Origin: Tenrec ecaudatus
Taxonomy: Eukaryota > Chordata > Mammalia > Afrosoricida > Tenrecidae
Reading direction: 5' to 3'
NCBI RefSeq assembly: GCF_050624435.1
Contig: NC_134541.1
Span: 101,180,805 to 101,244,804 of the forward strand
Length of the DNA: 64,000 nucleotides
The stretch's first letter is position 1; the number at the start of each line of letters is the position of its first letter. Shown piece by piece: positions 33,006 through 43,906 of the stretch. The position numbers and the translations under genes are program-made. Under the pieces are notes generated by a model. The model was not told the DNA's origin, ran no database searches, and worked only from the letters and a program-made list of their open reading frames with translations.

Positions 33006-34059
33006 CCCTCAGAGTCATCCCCAGCCTAATCACCAGAACTTGTGAAAACAAATACCCATTATCCGCCATCTTGTTACCCAACACTTGGCATTTACCACAA
33101 TATTAAAAAAATTTCCACCTGAGGATCTTGTGCACCCTGGACGGGGGCAGAAAGGAACGCGCTGGCAGTGGAGTCCAGGTTAGGCATCGGCTTGGCTGGG
33201 CCATGACTGTCCTGGCGGTTGAGAGATGATGACGGAGCCATCCTCTGTCTGTGATCTGACGTGGTTGGCCTTCGTTCTTCCATAACACTTGAGCTTTGCA
33301 TTAACAACCTGGCCTTTGGTACCTAATCGTGCTGGGCAGAGAGGAGTTCTTCGGCAGAAAGGACGTTGCAGGTGTAATTAAAGTTCCGGAGCTGGAGCTG
33401 GGAATGGCCCCAGATGATTCAGGGGAATCCAGTCTAAACACGCTTGGTTGTTTATGCATGAACGCAGCAATGTTGGGGCCTGACTTTCTGCGGGCTGGGA
33501 GGTATGTTCGCGTGTACTGTTGTGGCTCTCCCCAGAGACACCCTGAAGGCAGAGAGGCTGGATGCAGGAGGAGCTGCGGGGGAGGGTTTCTGTTCACCTT
33601 CACCGTGAGAATTCCTCGGCCAGGCCCCCCAGAGGCTCTCTGTAAGTGCTTAGAGACAGGAGACCAAGGACACAGCATTTCTGAAAGCACCTTCTATACT
33701 ACAACCTGGACCCCGGGGACCACCACGTGCACTAGTCACTTAACCCCTCGGACCCCGTCATCCCTTGCTACAGAGGATGTAACAAGGCTCCCAGAGGGGG
33801 ACGTCAACGCTGGCTGACAAGGCTGGGACTCAAAGGCAGACTCATCTTTAACTTCATCTCATTCCCAAATCCTGCACCTTCCCCGCCCCCTGAAGATGGC
33901 TCCTGATACAGGCTGCTGCCAGTTTGCTTCTGGTCTCGCCAGTCCATTCAGTCCCGGGCTATCCCACTCCCCTGGGCTCTGAGAGCCCAGCTGCTCGGAC
34001 CGACCAGCAGGGGGTGCTAGTGCCTAAGTGTGGAGACCTTCAGCCCTGAGGGGGTCTAA
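33006..34059. other. Repeat-poor stretch with a possible old MIR
   Basis: A weak MIR-like segment ('agtcacttaacccctcggac', about 33695-33840, plus) is visible. The 162-codon frame at 33329-33817 shows no known domain. Confidence 0.4.
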
Positions 34060-34215
34060 GGAAGGAGGCCACCCAGGCCCGACAACTCTAACGCAGACTG
34101 GTTTCCCAGGGTCTCTGGCCCAGCCTGCTGGCCACATGGCCTTGGACAAACTCCCTCATCTCTGGGGCTGCAGTTTCCACAGCTGTAAAGTGGGGGAGGG
34201 TGCAGTCACAGGACC
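34060..34215 (+). repeat. MIR SINE remnant
   Basis: 'cacatggccttggacaaact', 'ccctcatctctggggctgca' and 'cacagctgtaaagtgggg' follow the MIR core order. 34216-34516 is unassigned. Confidence 0.7.
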
Positions 34216-34516
34216 AGCGTTGCCCGCCCCATGATGGTTAGTCTGCATTATCAAGAGACATCAAATGACTGATTCACTCAGGGCTATGGATTCAGATTCT
34301 GCCCAGATCACATAAATCCTTGTTGCTTTAACCTTGTTTAATCTTGTTCCTTTTCCTCCAGCCTTATCAAGAGCCCTGCCTCTGGATTCATCCCGCCCCA
34401 CCCTGCTAGCCTGTGTTCTCAGGCCAATGGCAAAACCCACAGCCGGCTAGGGCAGACTTCCCAGGGGGAATTTGGGGTACTGTGCCTTTGCAGTGTCTTT
34501 TTTGTCATCTAGCCTC

Positions 34517-34795
34517 AAAGGAGGCGCTGGGTGGTGCCAACGGCTAACAAAGGGACTGTTAACTGCAGAACTGGATATTCTGGCTGCCCAGCGGTGCCCC
34601 CAAAGAATGGCCTGGCAATCTCAAAAAACCACGGTCATCTGTTAGGGCTCAGAGTAGCCCTACTAGACAGAGACACCCTGCTCCTTACGGTTTCCAAGAG
34701 TGTGAATCCTGACAGGACCAGACAGCCTCATCTTTCTCCCTCTGGCCTTGTGGTAGCAGCCCAAAGCCTTACCCCACAGTGCCACCACAGTAAGT
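34517..34795. repeat. Two opposed AfroSINE fragments
   Basis: A sense head (34517-34640, 'gggtggtgccaacggctaac') runs into an antisense body (34640-34795, 'gtttccaagagtgtgaatcc' to 'taccccacagtgccaccac'). Confidence 0.65.
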
Positions 34796-34847
34796 TTAAT
34801 GCAGAAACTAACAACAATCACTGCCCCCCCCCACCAAAAAAACAAAA

Positions 34848-35272
34848 ACAAAAACTCATTGCCATCATGTTCATCCCAACTTATCGTGACCCTATTAGGA
34901 CACAGTCAGGAGCCGTGGTGGTGTAGTGGTTATGAGTTGGGCTTTGAGCCACAAGGTAAATAGCTCAAAACCACCAGCCACTCCAAGGGAGAAAGACAGG
35001 GCTTTCTATTCCCATAAAGAGTTACAGTCTTGGAAGCCCACAGGGGCAGCTCTACCTATAGAATTGTGATGAGTTGACATCGACTGGATGTGTGTGTGTG
35101 TGTGTGTGTGTGTGTGACAGCAGAGCTGCCTCTATGGGTTTCTAGGCTGTTAAGTCTTCATGGGAGCAGGAAGCTTCATCTTTCTCCCACAGAGCCACTG
35201 TGCCCTCAAACTGCTGTGGTTAACTGCCCAATTCTTAACCCACCATGCCAGCAGGGACTCCTCCCCGCCACC
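34848..35272 (-). repeat. AfroSINE interrupted by a younger AfroSINE and (TG)n
   Basis: Antisense outer copy at 34848-34907 and 35118-35272. Sense inner copy at 34908-35088 begins 'caggagccgtggtggtgtag', and its tail has grown into a (TG)n tract at 35089-35117. Confidence 0.85.
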
Positions 35273-36514
35273 ACCACCAAATCAGCCATTGAAAACCCTG
35301 TGAAGCAATTCCACTCTGGCCCACATGGGGCCCCCTTGAATCAGAATCAACTCCCGGACCTTCTGTATGGCTGGCCCAACCTCAGAGCCTGCCAATCTCT
35401 GGGCAGGTCCTGCTGGGAGAGACACAGGGATGAACAGGACCCAGTGGAGCCCATGGTAAGAGCCGACTCCACAACCATCTCTCTGCATATCTGTAGTTCC
35501 CAAGATGACCAGGCAGGCACCAGGATTCTTCCAGAATCACCTGGTGCACTTTCCCAAATGACCTCCAAGCCAAAGGTCAGACAGGAATGGGTGGACTCCC
35601 GTCTGAAGCCCGGGTGTGACCACGTCTGGATGCTTTATTCAAGGCAGCTGCTTCAATGTAGGCCACTAACTACCAGCCCTGCCCCCCATCCTTGCAGAGG
35701 CAGCTGCTCGGGGAGTGTGGTCCCCAGCCTGAGGCTGGACAACACCTGCCTGAGCCCACGTGGCCGCTGACAGTTGGGCTGAGACCACTGAGATTTCAAG
35801 GTGACTGGAGGGCACTTCGTTCCTCCTAGATTCCTTTACTCCTCAGCCAGAGCAGACACAACTCAGCCAGGCGACAAACAGCTGGTGACTTCCCTCCCCC
35901 CTGCTCACCTGATGCATAAGAATTTTGCGGCAGGGCTTCAGCTTTACAAGAATGTGCGACAGAAAGAATGAGGGAAGTTGGTGATCCAAAACCAGCTACA
36001 CGAGGGCTTTGTGTGTTTTGTTGTTTCTTTTTTTTGTTCTTCTAATGTAAAGCAGTTCCAAGAAAAGTGAAGTCATGCCCTGGGCCGCTGATTTTCAGTT
36101 CTTAGAAGGGAAGCAGCGTAGCCGAGCACACAGCCGCATTGTCTGCTGCGGGGCGTTCTTGTACACACCAGCTTTGATTGGGCACCAGGAAAAAAACGAG
36201 CCTCCCCCCCTGCTGCCGCCAAACACCCAGATGCGTCTGATGATGTCCAGAGACAACCAGCTGAAGCAGAGAAAGCTATTAATATTCACAGGTGCCACTG
36301 CCGTTCCGCTAAGAGACTAAGGCAGCCCCTCCCGGAATAGTTACTTGCAGTCTGGGGACAGGGCAAACACGCAACACACAGCAAGCAGCCCCTGGGCCCA
36401 CCTCACCTTCCCCTCTACCCTCCCACCTGAGACATTGTCTTGGCCAGGTAGCAGCAGACCCCCACTAACAGCTTCAAGAGCAGCCACTCGTGGCCAGACA
36501 AGAAAACAAACAAG
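35273..36514. other. Unassigned stretch
   Basis: No gene signal. About 36050-36330 looks less repetitive than its surroundings and could be ordinary unique DNA. Confidence 0.4.
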
Positions 36515-36680
36515 AAACCACTGCCAGGGAGTCAAATCCAACTCATAGCAATCTTAGAGGTCAGAGCACGGCCCCACTGGGCTTCCAAGACTGTCCATCT
36601 TTATGGGGCGGGCTTCATCTTTCTGCCTTGGAGCAGTTCATGGCGTCGAACTGCTGACCTTGCAGTTAGCAGGACAACCC
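36515..36680 (-). repeat. AfroSINE
   Basis: Antisense copy from 'actgccagggagtcaaatcc' to 'gaccttgcagttagcagg'. 36681-36964 is unassigned. Confidence 0.88.
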
Positions 36681-36964
36681 AGGACCCGGTGTCTGAGGAT
36701 CTTGGCTGCCTGCGAGCAGTCTAGAAGCTGGTTTCAAGTGGGGCTCCCACAGCCAGCAGACTTCCCTAGAGGGTCTTATAGCATTGATCACAGACCCTGC
36801 TCAAGGGGGGACCACATCCTAACTTAAGGGGCTAGTAAGAGCCGTGCCAGCAGAGGAGCCTAAGCAGACGAGAATGCCTGTGCCATGTCCCAGGGAGAAC
36901 CAGGGGATGAAAAAAAGGCTGCCGAAAGCCTGGATTTAGTTCATGAGCCAGCATCACGATGGAC

Positions 36965-37155
36965 TCATTAAGGGACTTTGGCAGTGCAGTGAGGTACATG
37001 GAGGGCTGCTAACTTCAAGGTTGGTTCAAAGCCACCAACAGCTCCTCTGGAAATAGACTGCTCCCTTAAAACTTGAGTCTCAGAAGCCCACCGGGCAGTT
37101 CTACTGTCCCATAGGGTCATTGTGAGTCAGAACTGACTCAGTGGCCATGGGTTCT
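36965..37155 (+). repeat. AfroSINE
   Basis: Sense copy with a diverged head and the clear tail 'gggtcattgtgagtcagaac'. 37156-37577 is unassigned. Confidence 0.85.
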
Positions 37156-37581
37156 TGATTCACTGGTTGTAATAACTGTGCTAGGCAGTTCAAGATGCTA
37201 AGGGAGGGCCTGTGAGGCGTATGGGAACTGTAAACCTAAAACTGTTCTAAGTCTTAGTTGTTGTTTACAGGTTACTACAAGATGTAAGCAAGATGTCATT
37301 CGTCCTCCTAGCCACTGATGCCGTCCCCACCCCTCCATACAGACCCTGTCTGAAAGTGATTTACACCATCTTCCGTTTTCCCGCAGGCGAGTGGAATGCA
37401 CTCGGGAAGGGTTGCTGACTTGCTCACCGTGTCACACAGCAAGCTTCAGGTCTGGGGGGCTGCAAGGCTGCTCAAGCTGTGTTGTCTGAGACCCCAAACT
37501 GCGAGCACACACAAAACAGGCTTCAAACTTCCAGTAAGCCCAGATGGATAAGAAAAACAACACACAAAAGAAAAACAATGC

Positions 37582-38100
37582 GGGGAACTGATTACAAGGA
37601 TCCACATGTGACCTCTTCCCTGGGAGAGGGACAGCAGAGAAGGGGGGAAGGGAGACTCCGGATAGGGCAAGATATGACAAAATAACGATGTATAAATTAC
37701 CAAGGGCATATGAGGGAGGGGGGAATGGGGAGGGAGTGGGGAAAAAAAAGAGGACCTGATGCAAGGGGCTTAAGTGGAGAGCAAATGCCTTGAGAATGAT
37801 TGGGGCAGGGAATGTATGGATGTGCTTTATACATTTGATGTATGTATATGTATGGATTGTGGTAAGAGTTGTATGAGTCCCTAATAAAATGTAAAAGAAG
37901 AAAAGAGAAAAAAATGATTAGGGCAAAGACTGTACAGATGTGCTTTATATAATTGATGTATGTATATGTATGAACTGTGAAAAGAATTGTATCAGCCCCA
38001 ATAAACTGTTAAAATAAATAAATAAATAGAATCTTAAAAAATAAATAAATAAAAATAAGACCCCCCCAAAAAAAAATTAAAACAAACAAACAAACAAAAA
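37582..38100 (+). mobile_element. Family T, 5'-truncated, with a repeated tail
   Basis: The 3' part begins 'ggaactgattacaaggatcc'. The terminal block ending AATAAAATG is followed by a second, diverged copy of the last ~100 bp (37911-38010) and an A-rich tract to about 38100. The flanks aacaatgc (to 37581) and cacaatgc (to 38112) are a probable target duplication. Confidence 0.8.
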
Positions 38101-38499
38101 AAAACACAATGCATTCTGCAAGTAATGCAAACAGCATCGGAAATTTTATTACAGGTGGAACATGAAAATATTTAACTGGAATAAAAAGAATATCAGAACA
38201 CCACAAACTGAGATGCCACCAAGCTCACCGCAACTCCCTCCATATTTACAAGTCCACAGAAAAATGAGGCCTGTGCAGGAAGCAGAGTACAGCACCCCAA
38301 GACAGGCCGATGCTTAGATCCAGGCTGTCTGAAGTCTGGGGGGCTGGATGCACCCCCGAAAGCCAAACACCAGTGCAGCAGGATAACTGAGGAATGTCTT
38401 TGTCTGGAGCAGTGTGTGTACTCCCTTAAGCATTCTCTGTAGGCTCACACGGGCAGTGAGCCTCCTGGTAATGGAAGGAGCCAAGCAGAGTGGAGGGTA

Positions 38500-38720
38500 G
38501 GTGGGCTGTACAGCTCAAAGAATGGAATCAATGTCACTGAGTTGTATATGGAAATTGTTGACTTGATGCGTGTCTGTGGAGTATGTTTTCCACCACAGTA
38601 AAAGGACAACCAAAAAATGCAGGAAAAAACCCGGACAACACATTTAGCTACATTAAAATTATGAACTGGTATTTATTATGATGCCACGAAATGGGAATGC
38701 CACCAAACTCTCGAAGCACA
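38500..38720 (+). repeat. L1 3'-end fragments
   Basis: 'cactgagttgtatatgg' and 'ccaccacagtaaaaggac' are old L1 3' text; 'ctacattaaaattatgaact' (about 38649) is late ORF2. The order is disrupted. 38113-38499 is unassigned. Confidence 0.6.
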
Positions 38721-39103
38721 CTGGAACGTGGCTCCTCTGTCCACAGTTGAAAGGGGTGGAGGCCTGGATGGGAAGCAGAGAGCAGCACCCCCGGTCAGTC
38801 CCAGCAAGCAACACAAGCACGCCGAGAGAAAAGATGGCAGAATTCTGGCACCCGGGGCTGCGTTGGTGGCGTCTCAGGAAAGACACAGGTTATTTAAGGC
38901 CGGCCAGTGGGTCCACGGGCCGACTGAGCAGTCTGAGAACGTCTGGGTAACTCTAAGGGAAGAGAGGCAGGAGGGTGGGCTGGGCCAGCTGCTGGAAAAT
39001 GCCATCTGATCTGCAGACGGGATCCAGGGCCTACGGATGGGGAAGACCTGGGCATGATGTCAGTCCTTTCTGACACAGGTTACAATGGGGCCGGGAACCG
39101 CAC

Positions 39104-39109
39104 TTTAAT
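39104..39109 (-). promoter_or_regulatory. RMI2: Candidate RMI2 poly(A) signal
   Basis: ATTAAA on the minus strand, 385 bp below the RMI2 stop, in non-repetitive DNA. The next candidate, a canonical AATAAA at 38672-38677, lies within L1-derived sequence. Which one is used cannot be told from sequence. Confidence 0.3.
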
Positions 39110-39493
39110 CACTTCAGGAAAGGCTGGAGAGTCAAACTTGGCCTTGTAAAAAAACAGGAGTCATGGAAAAAGCAGCTTCACTTGTACATTCTGGAATATG
39201 CAGCAGGCGGTTTCTGTGTGCTTTAGAGGGAGAAGGCATTCACACACGCACGAGGGGGGGAAAAATCCACATCTGCTTTTCATCAGCAACACATCCCAGG
39301 CGAGGAGCCGCGCAGGCCGAGTTAGCTAAGGATCCTGGCATCAGAAAATCCCTACATCCGGACTCTGAGCAACTCAAGCTCTCAGAGACTCTCTGGAGAA
39401 ACAGACATGGGACGAGGTTGATGAAACCCGGATGGCAGAAGTGCCTAACCAAGCCTGGCTTTCGGTTGCCCTTAACCATAGTCCTTGCATCGG

Positions 39494-39642
39494 CTACGGA
39501 ATAGTCCGGTGTAAATCTTCCACTTCCAAGTCCCACATGCCTTCATGGACGGGGTTATCGGAGAGGTCTGTCAACTTCACAGCCTGAAGGCACGGCTCGG
39601 GGCTGCACGTCTGCACCATGCCCATGACCATCACATACTTTC
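39494..39642 (-). CDS. RMI2: RMI2 exon 2 (C-terminal 48 codons and stop)
   Basis: Second and last coding exon of RecQ-mediated genome instability protein 2. It begins at 39642 after a good acceptor (pyrimidine-rich run, then AG at 39643-39644) and ends at TAG 39494-39496. The split glycine codon (G from exon 1, GA from exon 2) keeps the frame. It encodes the C-terminal half of the OB fold, including [11 protein letters not shown] and LEVEDLH; the lysine of QAVK (residue 119) matches human K121, reported to matter for binding RMI1. The exon is intact with no frameshift. Product role: with RMI1, TOP3A and BLM it dissolves double Holliday junctions and limits crossovers in the nucleus. Confidence 0.97.
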
Positions 39643-39776
39643 CTAGGAGGAAAAGAGCCAATCTTAATGTCCACAGCACTCAGGGAGAAAGAGAAGCACC
39701 CCTTGCAGAGAGCCCAGCTTTATCAGTGTCAACAACCGTGAGACGGAACTTCTGATATGAGTTATTAAGCACTTGG

Positions 39777-39960
39777 GTAGTCAGTGAGAGCCCAGGACGC
39801 ACTGTGGATCGGGCTGCTTACACCTAAGTCAGTGGTTCATATCCACTAGACGGTCTGAGAGAAAGGTGAAGCTGGCTGCTCCCTGAAGGATTTAGTCTTA
39901 GAATCGCAGAATCTCTGTGTAGGGTCGCTATGAGTCGTAATCAACTTAGTGGTGGTGGGT
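39777..39960 (+). repeat. AfroSINE in RMI2 intron
   Basis: Sense copy relative to the plus strand, with tail 'gggtcgctatgagtcgtaat', about 135 bp from the exon 2 acceptor. Confidence 0.85.
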
Positions 39961-39980
39961 TTGGGGTTTCAAGGCAGTTA

Positions 39981-39997
39981 TTCTCTCTCTCTCTTTA

Positions 39998-40046
<49 letters not shown>
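39981..40046. repeat. (CT)n(CA)n compound microsatellite
   Basis: CT tract to 40020, then 13 CA units. On the gene's strand this is GT/GA-rich. Confidence 0.97.
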
Positions 40047-40049
<3 letters not shown>

Positions 40050-40051
<2 letters not shown>

Positions 40052-40240
40052 TGTTGGCTGCCATCGAGATGACACTGATTCATAATGACTCCAAATGACA
40101 GAGCAGAACTGTCTCTGAAGTGTTTGTGTGGCCGTCTTCTTGATGGATGCACCCCGCCCCAGGTCTTTCTCCCATGAAGCTGCTGGGCAGGTTTGGAGTC
40201 CTACCCTTGTGGTGCTCAGTCAAGCACCACCAGGGTTCAC
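40050..40240 (-). repeat. AfroSINE in RMI2 intron
   Basis: Antisense copy 'gctgccatcgagatgacac' to 'caagcaccaccagggttc'. 40241-40596 is unassigned. Confidence 0.88.
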
Positions 40241-40596
40241 AGATCGTGGCCACACACACAGACGTATCCACATAAAGTCTCACACACGGTTAACATGGAA
40301 GATGCCATATGTATCTTCTCTTGTTTCTGATTTTAAAATGTTCAACAAACAGCAGACAAGTATCATCCTGAGAAAATAATTACAGCTTAGGAATGGCGAG
40401 TCCTGCCATGCAAGATTGAGTTATAACCCGATGGAGTTATTTCTGCTCCAGGGCAGGAGCAAAAAGTCTCAGCTTCCTCTAATTCTCCTTTGATCAATGC
40501 CAGATATGGGACTGGTCTCCGCACACAACCCAACTCTTTCTCCAAAGAGACCCCAAACATAGCATCTCCACTCAATGTTGCCAAGAGCCGAAGAAC

Positions 40597-40655
40597 ACTT
40601 GGAGTGGGCATCACTGGGGGTGAGCCCCTCACCCCCAGTGATGCCCACTCCAAGT
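40597..40655. repeat. Perfect 28-bp inverted repeat with 3-nt loop
   Basis: Arms 40597-40624 and 40628-40655 are exact reverse complements; loop CCC at 40625-40627. The arm begins ACTTGGAGTGGGCATC. It lies in the RMI2 intron. There are no mismatches, so it is recent or constrained. It matches no repeat family seen in the window. Confidence 0.97.
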
Positions 40656-41649
40656 ATGCAGGCAGGACCCACGACTGCCCCCTCCACTGTATCCCAACCA
40701 CTGAGTGAGCACACGTAGGCAAATCCACCAGAGGGCAGGCTGTCACAGGGCAATCTAATGACATATTAATCACCACACTCTTCCCATTCCCTCGGGGAAG
40801 TGGCTCTCCTTGAAAGCACAACTTGGCCAGTTGCAAACACACACACACTCTGCCAGCCCCCATGGCATGCCCTGTGAGGCTGCCTCCATCCACCTTGGCC
40901 GGGCAGATGTGAGGGCCCGGGGCTCTTTGGCTGATAGAAGCCAGGCAAGTTGATATCTGAGTCCTCTGGTTCCCCACCCCCACCCCTGCCCCGGGGTGGG
41001 CTACTCTGAACCCAGCTCCCCATCTGCTGGAGCCCATCACGGCATGCCTCTCGGTGGCTGAACATCATTCCAGATGTGCCCCCCACTCTGATGGGCCCCA
41101 CAGTGTTGGTCCCAACCCAACTGAAAACCTTGTCATCTTGATCATGATGCTGTCTATTGGTCCAGTGGTGAAGATTTGGGTTTTCTTTACATTCAATTGC
41201 AATCCACAGTGAAGGCTAGTCCTCAATCTTCACCGGCAAATACTTCTATGCCCTCCTGGCTTTCAGTGCAACAAGGGTGTGTCATGTGTTTATCACAGGT
41301 TAATAACCTTCTAATCCTGATTCATACAGTCCAATGGTGAAAGCAGTCCCTTGTTCTGTTTGAATGACTACCTCTTGGTCTGTGTCTAGGTTTCACATGG
41401 GTACAATGAAGTGTTCTGAGTTTCCATTCTTCTTAGTATTAAGTTTGCTATGATCCACACAGTGGATAGCCACTAAAATACAAGCAAGCATCTTTCTCGG
41501 ATTCTTTACTTTCAGCCAAGACCCATCTGATGTTAATAATGATACCCCTTGGTCCATGCGGTTAGAAGGGCCATATTAAGTAACTTATTGCACTGCAGGT
41601 TGTCAAGAGCTGATCTTTCATTAGCAGGTGACCAGGTCTTTCTTCCAAG

Positions 41650-41830
41650 GTGCCTCAACTCATTGCCATCAAGTCAATTCTTACTCAGAGCAACCCTCCA
41701 GGGCAGTTTCTGAGACTATAAATCTTTATGGGAGCAGAAAGCCTCATCTTTCTCCTGCAGAGCAGCTGGTGGCTTCAAACTGCTGGTCTTGCAGATTACA
41801 GCCCAACTCAATGCTACCAGACCTTGACAA
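41650..41830 (-). repeat. AfroSINE in RMI2 intron
   Basis: Antisense full copy: 'ttgccatcaagtcaattc' to 'cagcccaactcaatgctacc'. Confidence 0.93.
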
Positions 41831-41955
41831 GGTGTCTCTGGGTAGATGAAAACCTCCAGCCTTTCCCTTAGTAGCTGAGCATGATAACCGTTTGTATCAC
41901 CAAGGGGCAACTGCTCAAGCACATACACACATACACGCATACATACATGAAAGCC

Positions 41956-42175
41956 AAACACAAAATTCCCTGTCATAGAGCCCATCTCAAGTCATCGTAA
42001 CTCAACAGGACAGATTCAGAGCTGCCCCTGTGGGTTTCCAAGACTAAATCCTTACAGGAGCAGAAACCTGTAATCTTTCTTTCATCTTTCTTCCACAGAG
42101 CAGCTGGTAGATTTGAGCTGTAGACCTGTTTAGCAGTCCGAAACATAAGCCACTGTACCATCAGAGTTCTTTGGG
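41956..42175 (-). repeat. AfroSINE in RMI2 intron
   Basis: Antisense full copy with a small internal duplication around the 'atctttctttcatctttcttc' block. Confidence 0.9.
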
Positions 42176-42189
42176 CTGGTTACTCAAAA

Positions 42190-42395
42190 ACTTAACTGCC
42201 ATCCATTTGTTTCCAATTCAAAGTGACCTTACAGGACAGAGAAGAACTGCCCCTGTGGGTTTCCAAGCCTGTACACCTTTACTGGAGCAGGAAGTCTCTC
42301 ATGTTTCCCCCTCAGAGATGCTGTTGGGTTTGAACTGCTGACCATGTGCTTAGTAGCCCAGAGAGTAACCTACCATGTCACTAAGGCTCCTGAGG
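42190..42395 (-). repeat. AfroSINE in RMI2 intron
   Basis: Antisense full copy ending 'catgtcactaaggctcctg'. Its head supplies part of the left arm of the inverted repeat at 42382-42458. Confidence 0.93.
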
Positions 42396-42458
42396 CTGAA
42401 TACTCAAAATAAAATTTCAAATAATATATACATATAGTATTCAGCCTCAGGAGCCTTA
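42382..42458. repeat. 23-bp inverted repeat plus adjoining 18-bp palindrome
   Basis: Arms 42382-42404 and 42436-42458 are exact reverse complements (arm starts TAAGGCTCCTGAGG), with a 31-bp AT-rich spacer. A perfect palindrome AGCCTTATATATAAGGCT (42452-42469) overlaps the right arm. Confidence 0.95.
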
Positions 42459-42534
42459 TATATAAGGCTTTATGTGTGTACATATACACATATATGTATG
42501 TACATATGTATATGTGTGTATGTGTATACATATC

Positions 42535-42725
42535 ACTGCCATCGAGTCATTGCTGACACAGAGACACCCCCCACCCCACCTCCCACTGTGGGTTTCCAAA
42601 ACTGTAACTGTTTATAGGACTAGAAAGCCCTGTTGTCTTTCTCCCTTGGAGTGGCTGGTGATTTTGAACTTCTGACCTTGTAGATCACAGCCAAACACAT
42701 AACCACTACACCATCAGGGCTCCTA
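42535..42725 (-). repeat. AfroSINE in RMI2 intron
   Basis: Antisense full copy from 'cactgccatcgagtcattgc' to 'ctacaccatcagggctcc', directly after an AT/TG-rich stretch. Confidence 0.93.
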
Positions 42726-43074
42726 GGCCGGTTATTAGTTCCTACTAATCCTATCCATGCAGCATCTGTCCAGGTCTTTTTCTTCTCCCACCCACTCACA
42801 TCTTCATCCTCTGGCCTCAGCAACTTAACCCTTTGCCAGCTTCCTGACACTTCCTCGTCACAGCTGGGCCTCGGGGACGAAGCAGACCGAGGTGAGCTCT
42901 CAAGTCACCACAGGTCTCCCCCTGCAGTGGGAGGCCAGCTGCATCTGCACCACTGCTGAGCAAGGCACATTCTTGGCCCCAGCTCAGGAGCCCCGGGTTC
43001 AAACCCAGCCACGCCTCCCTGAGAGAGCTTGCTGGATGAGGCAGTGTGAGTACCATGGTTTCAACAGAAAGGAG

Positions 43075-43225
43075 CTGTCGGATAAGCCCTGGGCTGCAAA
43101 CCACACGGCAGGCGGTTCAAAACCACCACCTGCCCATGGGAGAACGATGAGCCGTCTGTTCCCATAAAGATTCCGTTTCGGAAACCGAGCCTCGGGTCGC
43201 TCTGAGTCAGAAAAGACCGGTTGGC
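43075..43225 (+). repeat. AfroSINE in RMI2 intron, diverged
   Basis: Plus-strand copy with B box 'ggcggttcaaaaccacc' and tail 'gggtcgctctgagtcag', about 275 bp from the exon 1 donor. Confidence 0.8.
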
Positions 43226-43499
43226 AGTGGGATCGCTTTACAGGGGAGACCGCCACCTCCAGGTTCAGGGAGGGGTAAATAGCCGGTTCTTACTCTTTCC
43301 CACCGTGAGGGCCTTGCTGTAAGCGCAGACACCTGGAGGTGCCCGGAACCTGCTCCTCAAACTCGCTCTGGTCGTCGGATAAAGGGGCAGCGCGCAGCCG
43401 GGAGACAGCCGGAGGGCTGCGCAGGCAGAGCGCACAGCGGGCAGGGGGGCGCCCAGCCTAGCCTCAGACCGGGGTTCGGATCTGCTCTCGTCTCGTTAC

Positions 43500-43788
43500 C
43501 TGGGACGAGGCAAGGCCGCCCGCGCGGCACCCGCTCCAGGCCGCGCACCACGAAGGCCCCGCTCGGGTCGCGCAGCCGCGCCTCGCCGCCGCCCGCCGCC
43601 ACCACCTGGCCCTGCATCCACACGGCCGCCAGCTCCAGCGGCCCGCGGCCCGCCCGCCGCAGCCGCCACGAGCCCGGCGCGCCCTCCACGTCGCGCCGCA
43701 GCTGCTCCGCCAGCACCTTGAGCGGCGGCGCCCGCGGCAGCCTCACGGCCGCGGCGCCCCCCGCGGGGGACGAAGAGTCGGCCGCCAT
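43500..43788 (-). CDS. RMI2: RMI2 exon 1 (start to residue 97)
   Basis: First coding exon of RecQ-mediated genome instability protein 2. ATG at 43788-43786 has G at -3 and G at +4; it is chosen because the protein from here (145 residues with exon 2) matches the family length (human 147). The open frame continues upstream to 44088, but that extension has no counterpart. It contains [24 protein letters not shown] and the N-terminal OB-fold strands through [16 protein letters not shown]24 and W57 match human K24 and W59, residues of the RMI1 interface. The exon ends at G43500, followed by donor GTAACG. The region is strongly CpG-rich. RMI2 stabilises the BLM-TOP3A-RMI1 complex in the nucleus. 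Confidence 0.98.
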
Positions 43789-43827
43789 TCCGCCCCCACC
43801 GCCGCCACTTTCCCGCCAGGGCTCGTG

Positions 43828-43906
43828 GGCGGGGCCTCCGGGCTCGCGGCCGCCAATCGGGAGCGCACGCACGGAGTCGGCCAATGGCCGGAGCCCGGGG
43901 GCGGGG
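43828..43906 (-). promoter_or_regulatory. RMI2: RMI2 core promoter candidates: CCAAT and GC boxes, no TATA
   Basis: GC boxes at 43828-43836 (gggcgggg) and 43897-43906 (ggggcgggga); CCAAT at 43853-43857 and 43881-43885, both inverted relative to the gene. They lie 40-118 bp upstream of the ATG, so the 5' UTR is probably short or starts within this block. No TATA box is seen. Confidence 0.65.

Larger units (their letters stand above)
39643..43499 (-). other. RMI2: RMI2 intron (3857 bp, phase 1)
   Basis: Donor GTAACG starts at 43499; the acceptor ends at 39643. It is filled with seven AfroSINEs, five of them in gene orientation, plus CT/CA microsatellites and two inverted repeats. The unassigned part 40656-41649 shows nothing else recognisable. 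Confidence 0.93.

Noticed and set aside
35090-35770. 226-codon open frame
   Set aside because: It begins in a (TG)n tract and runs through an AfroSINE; not a gene.
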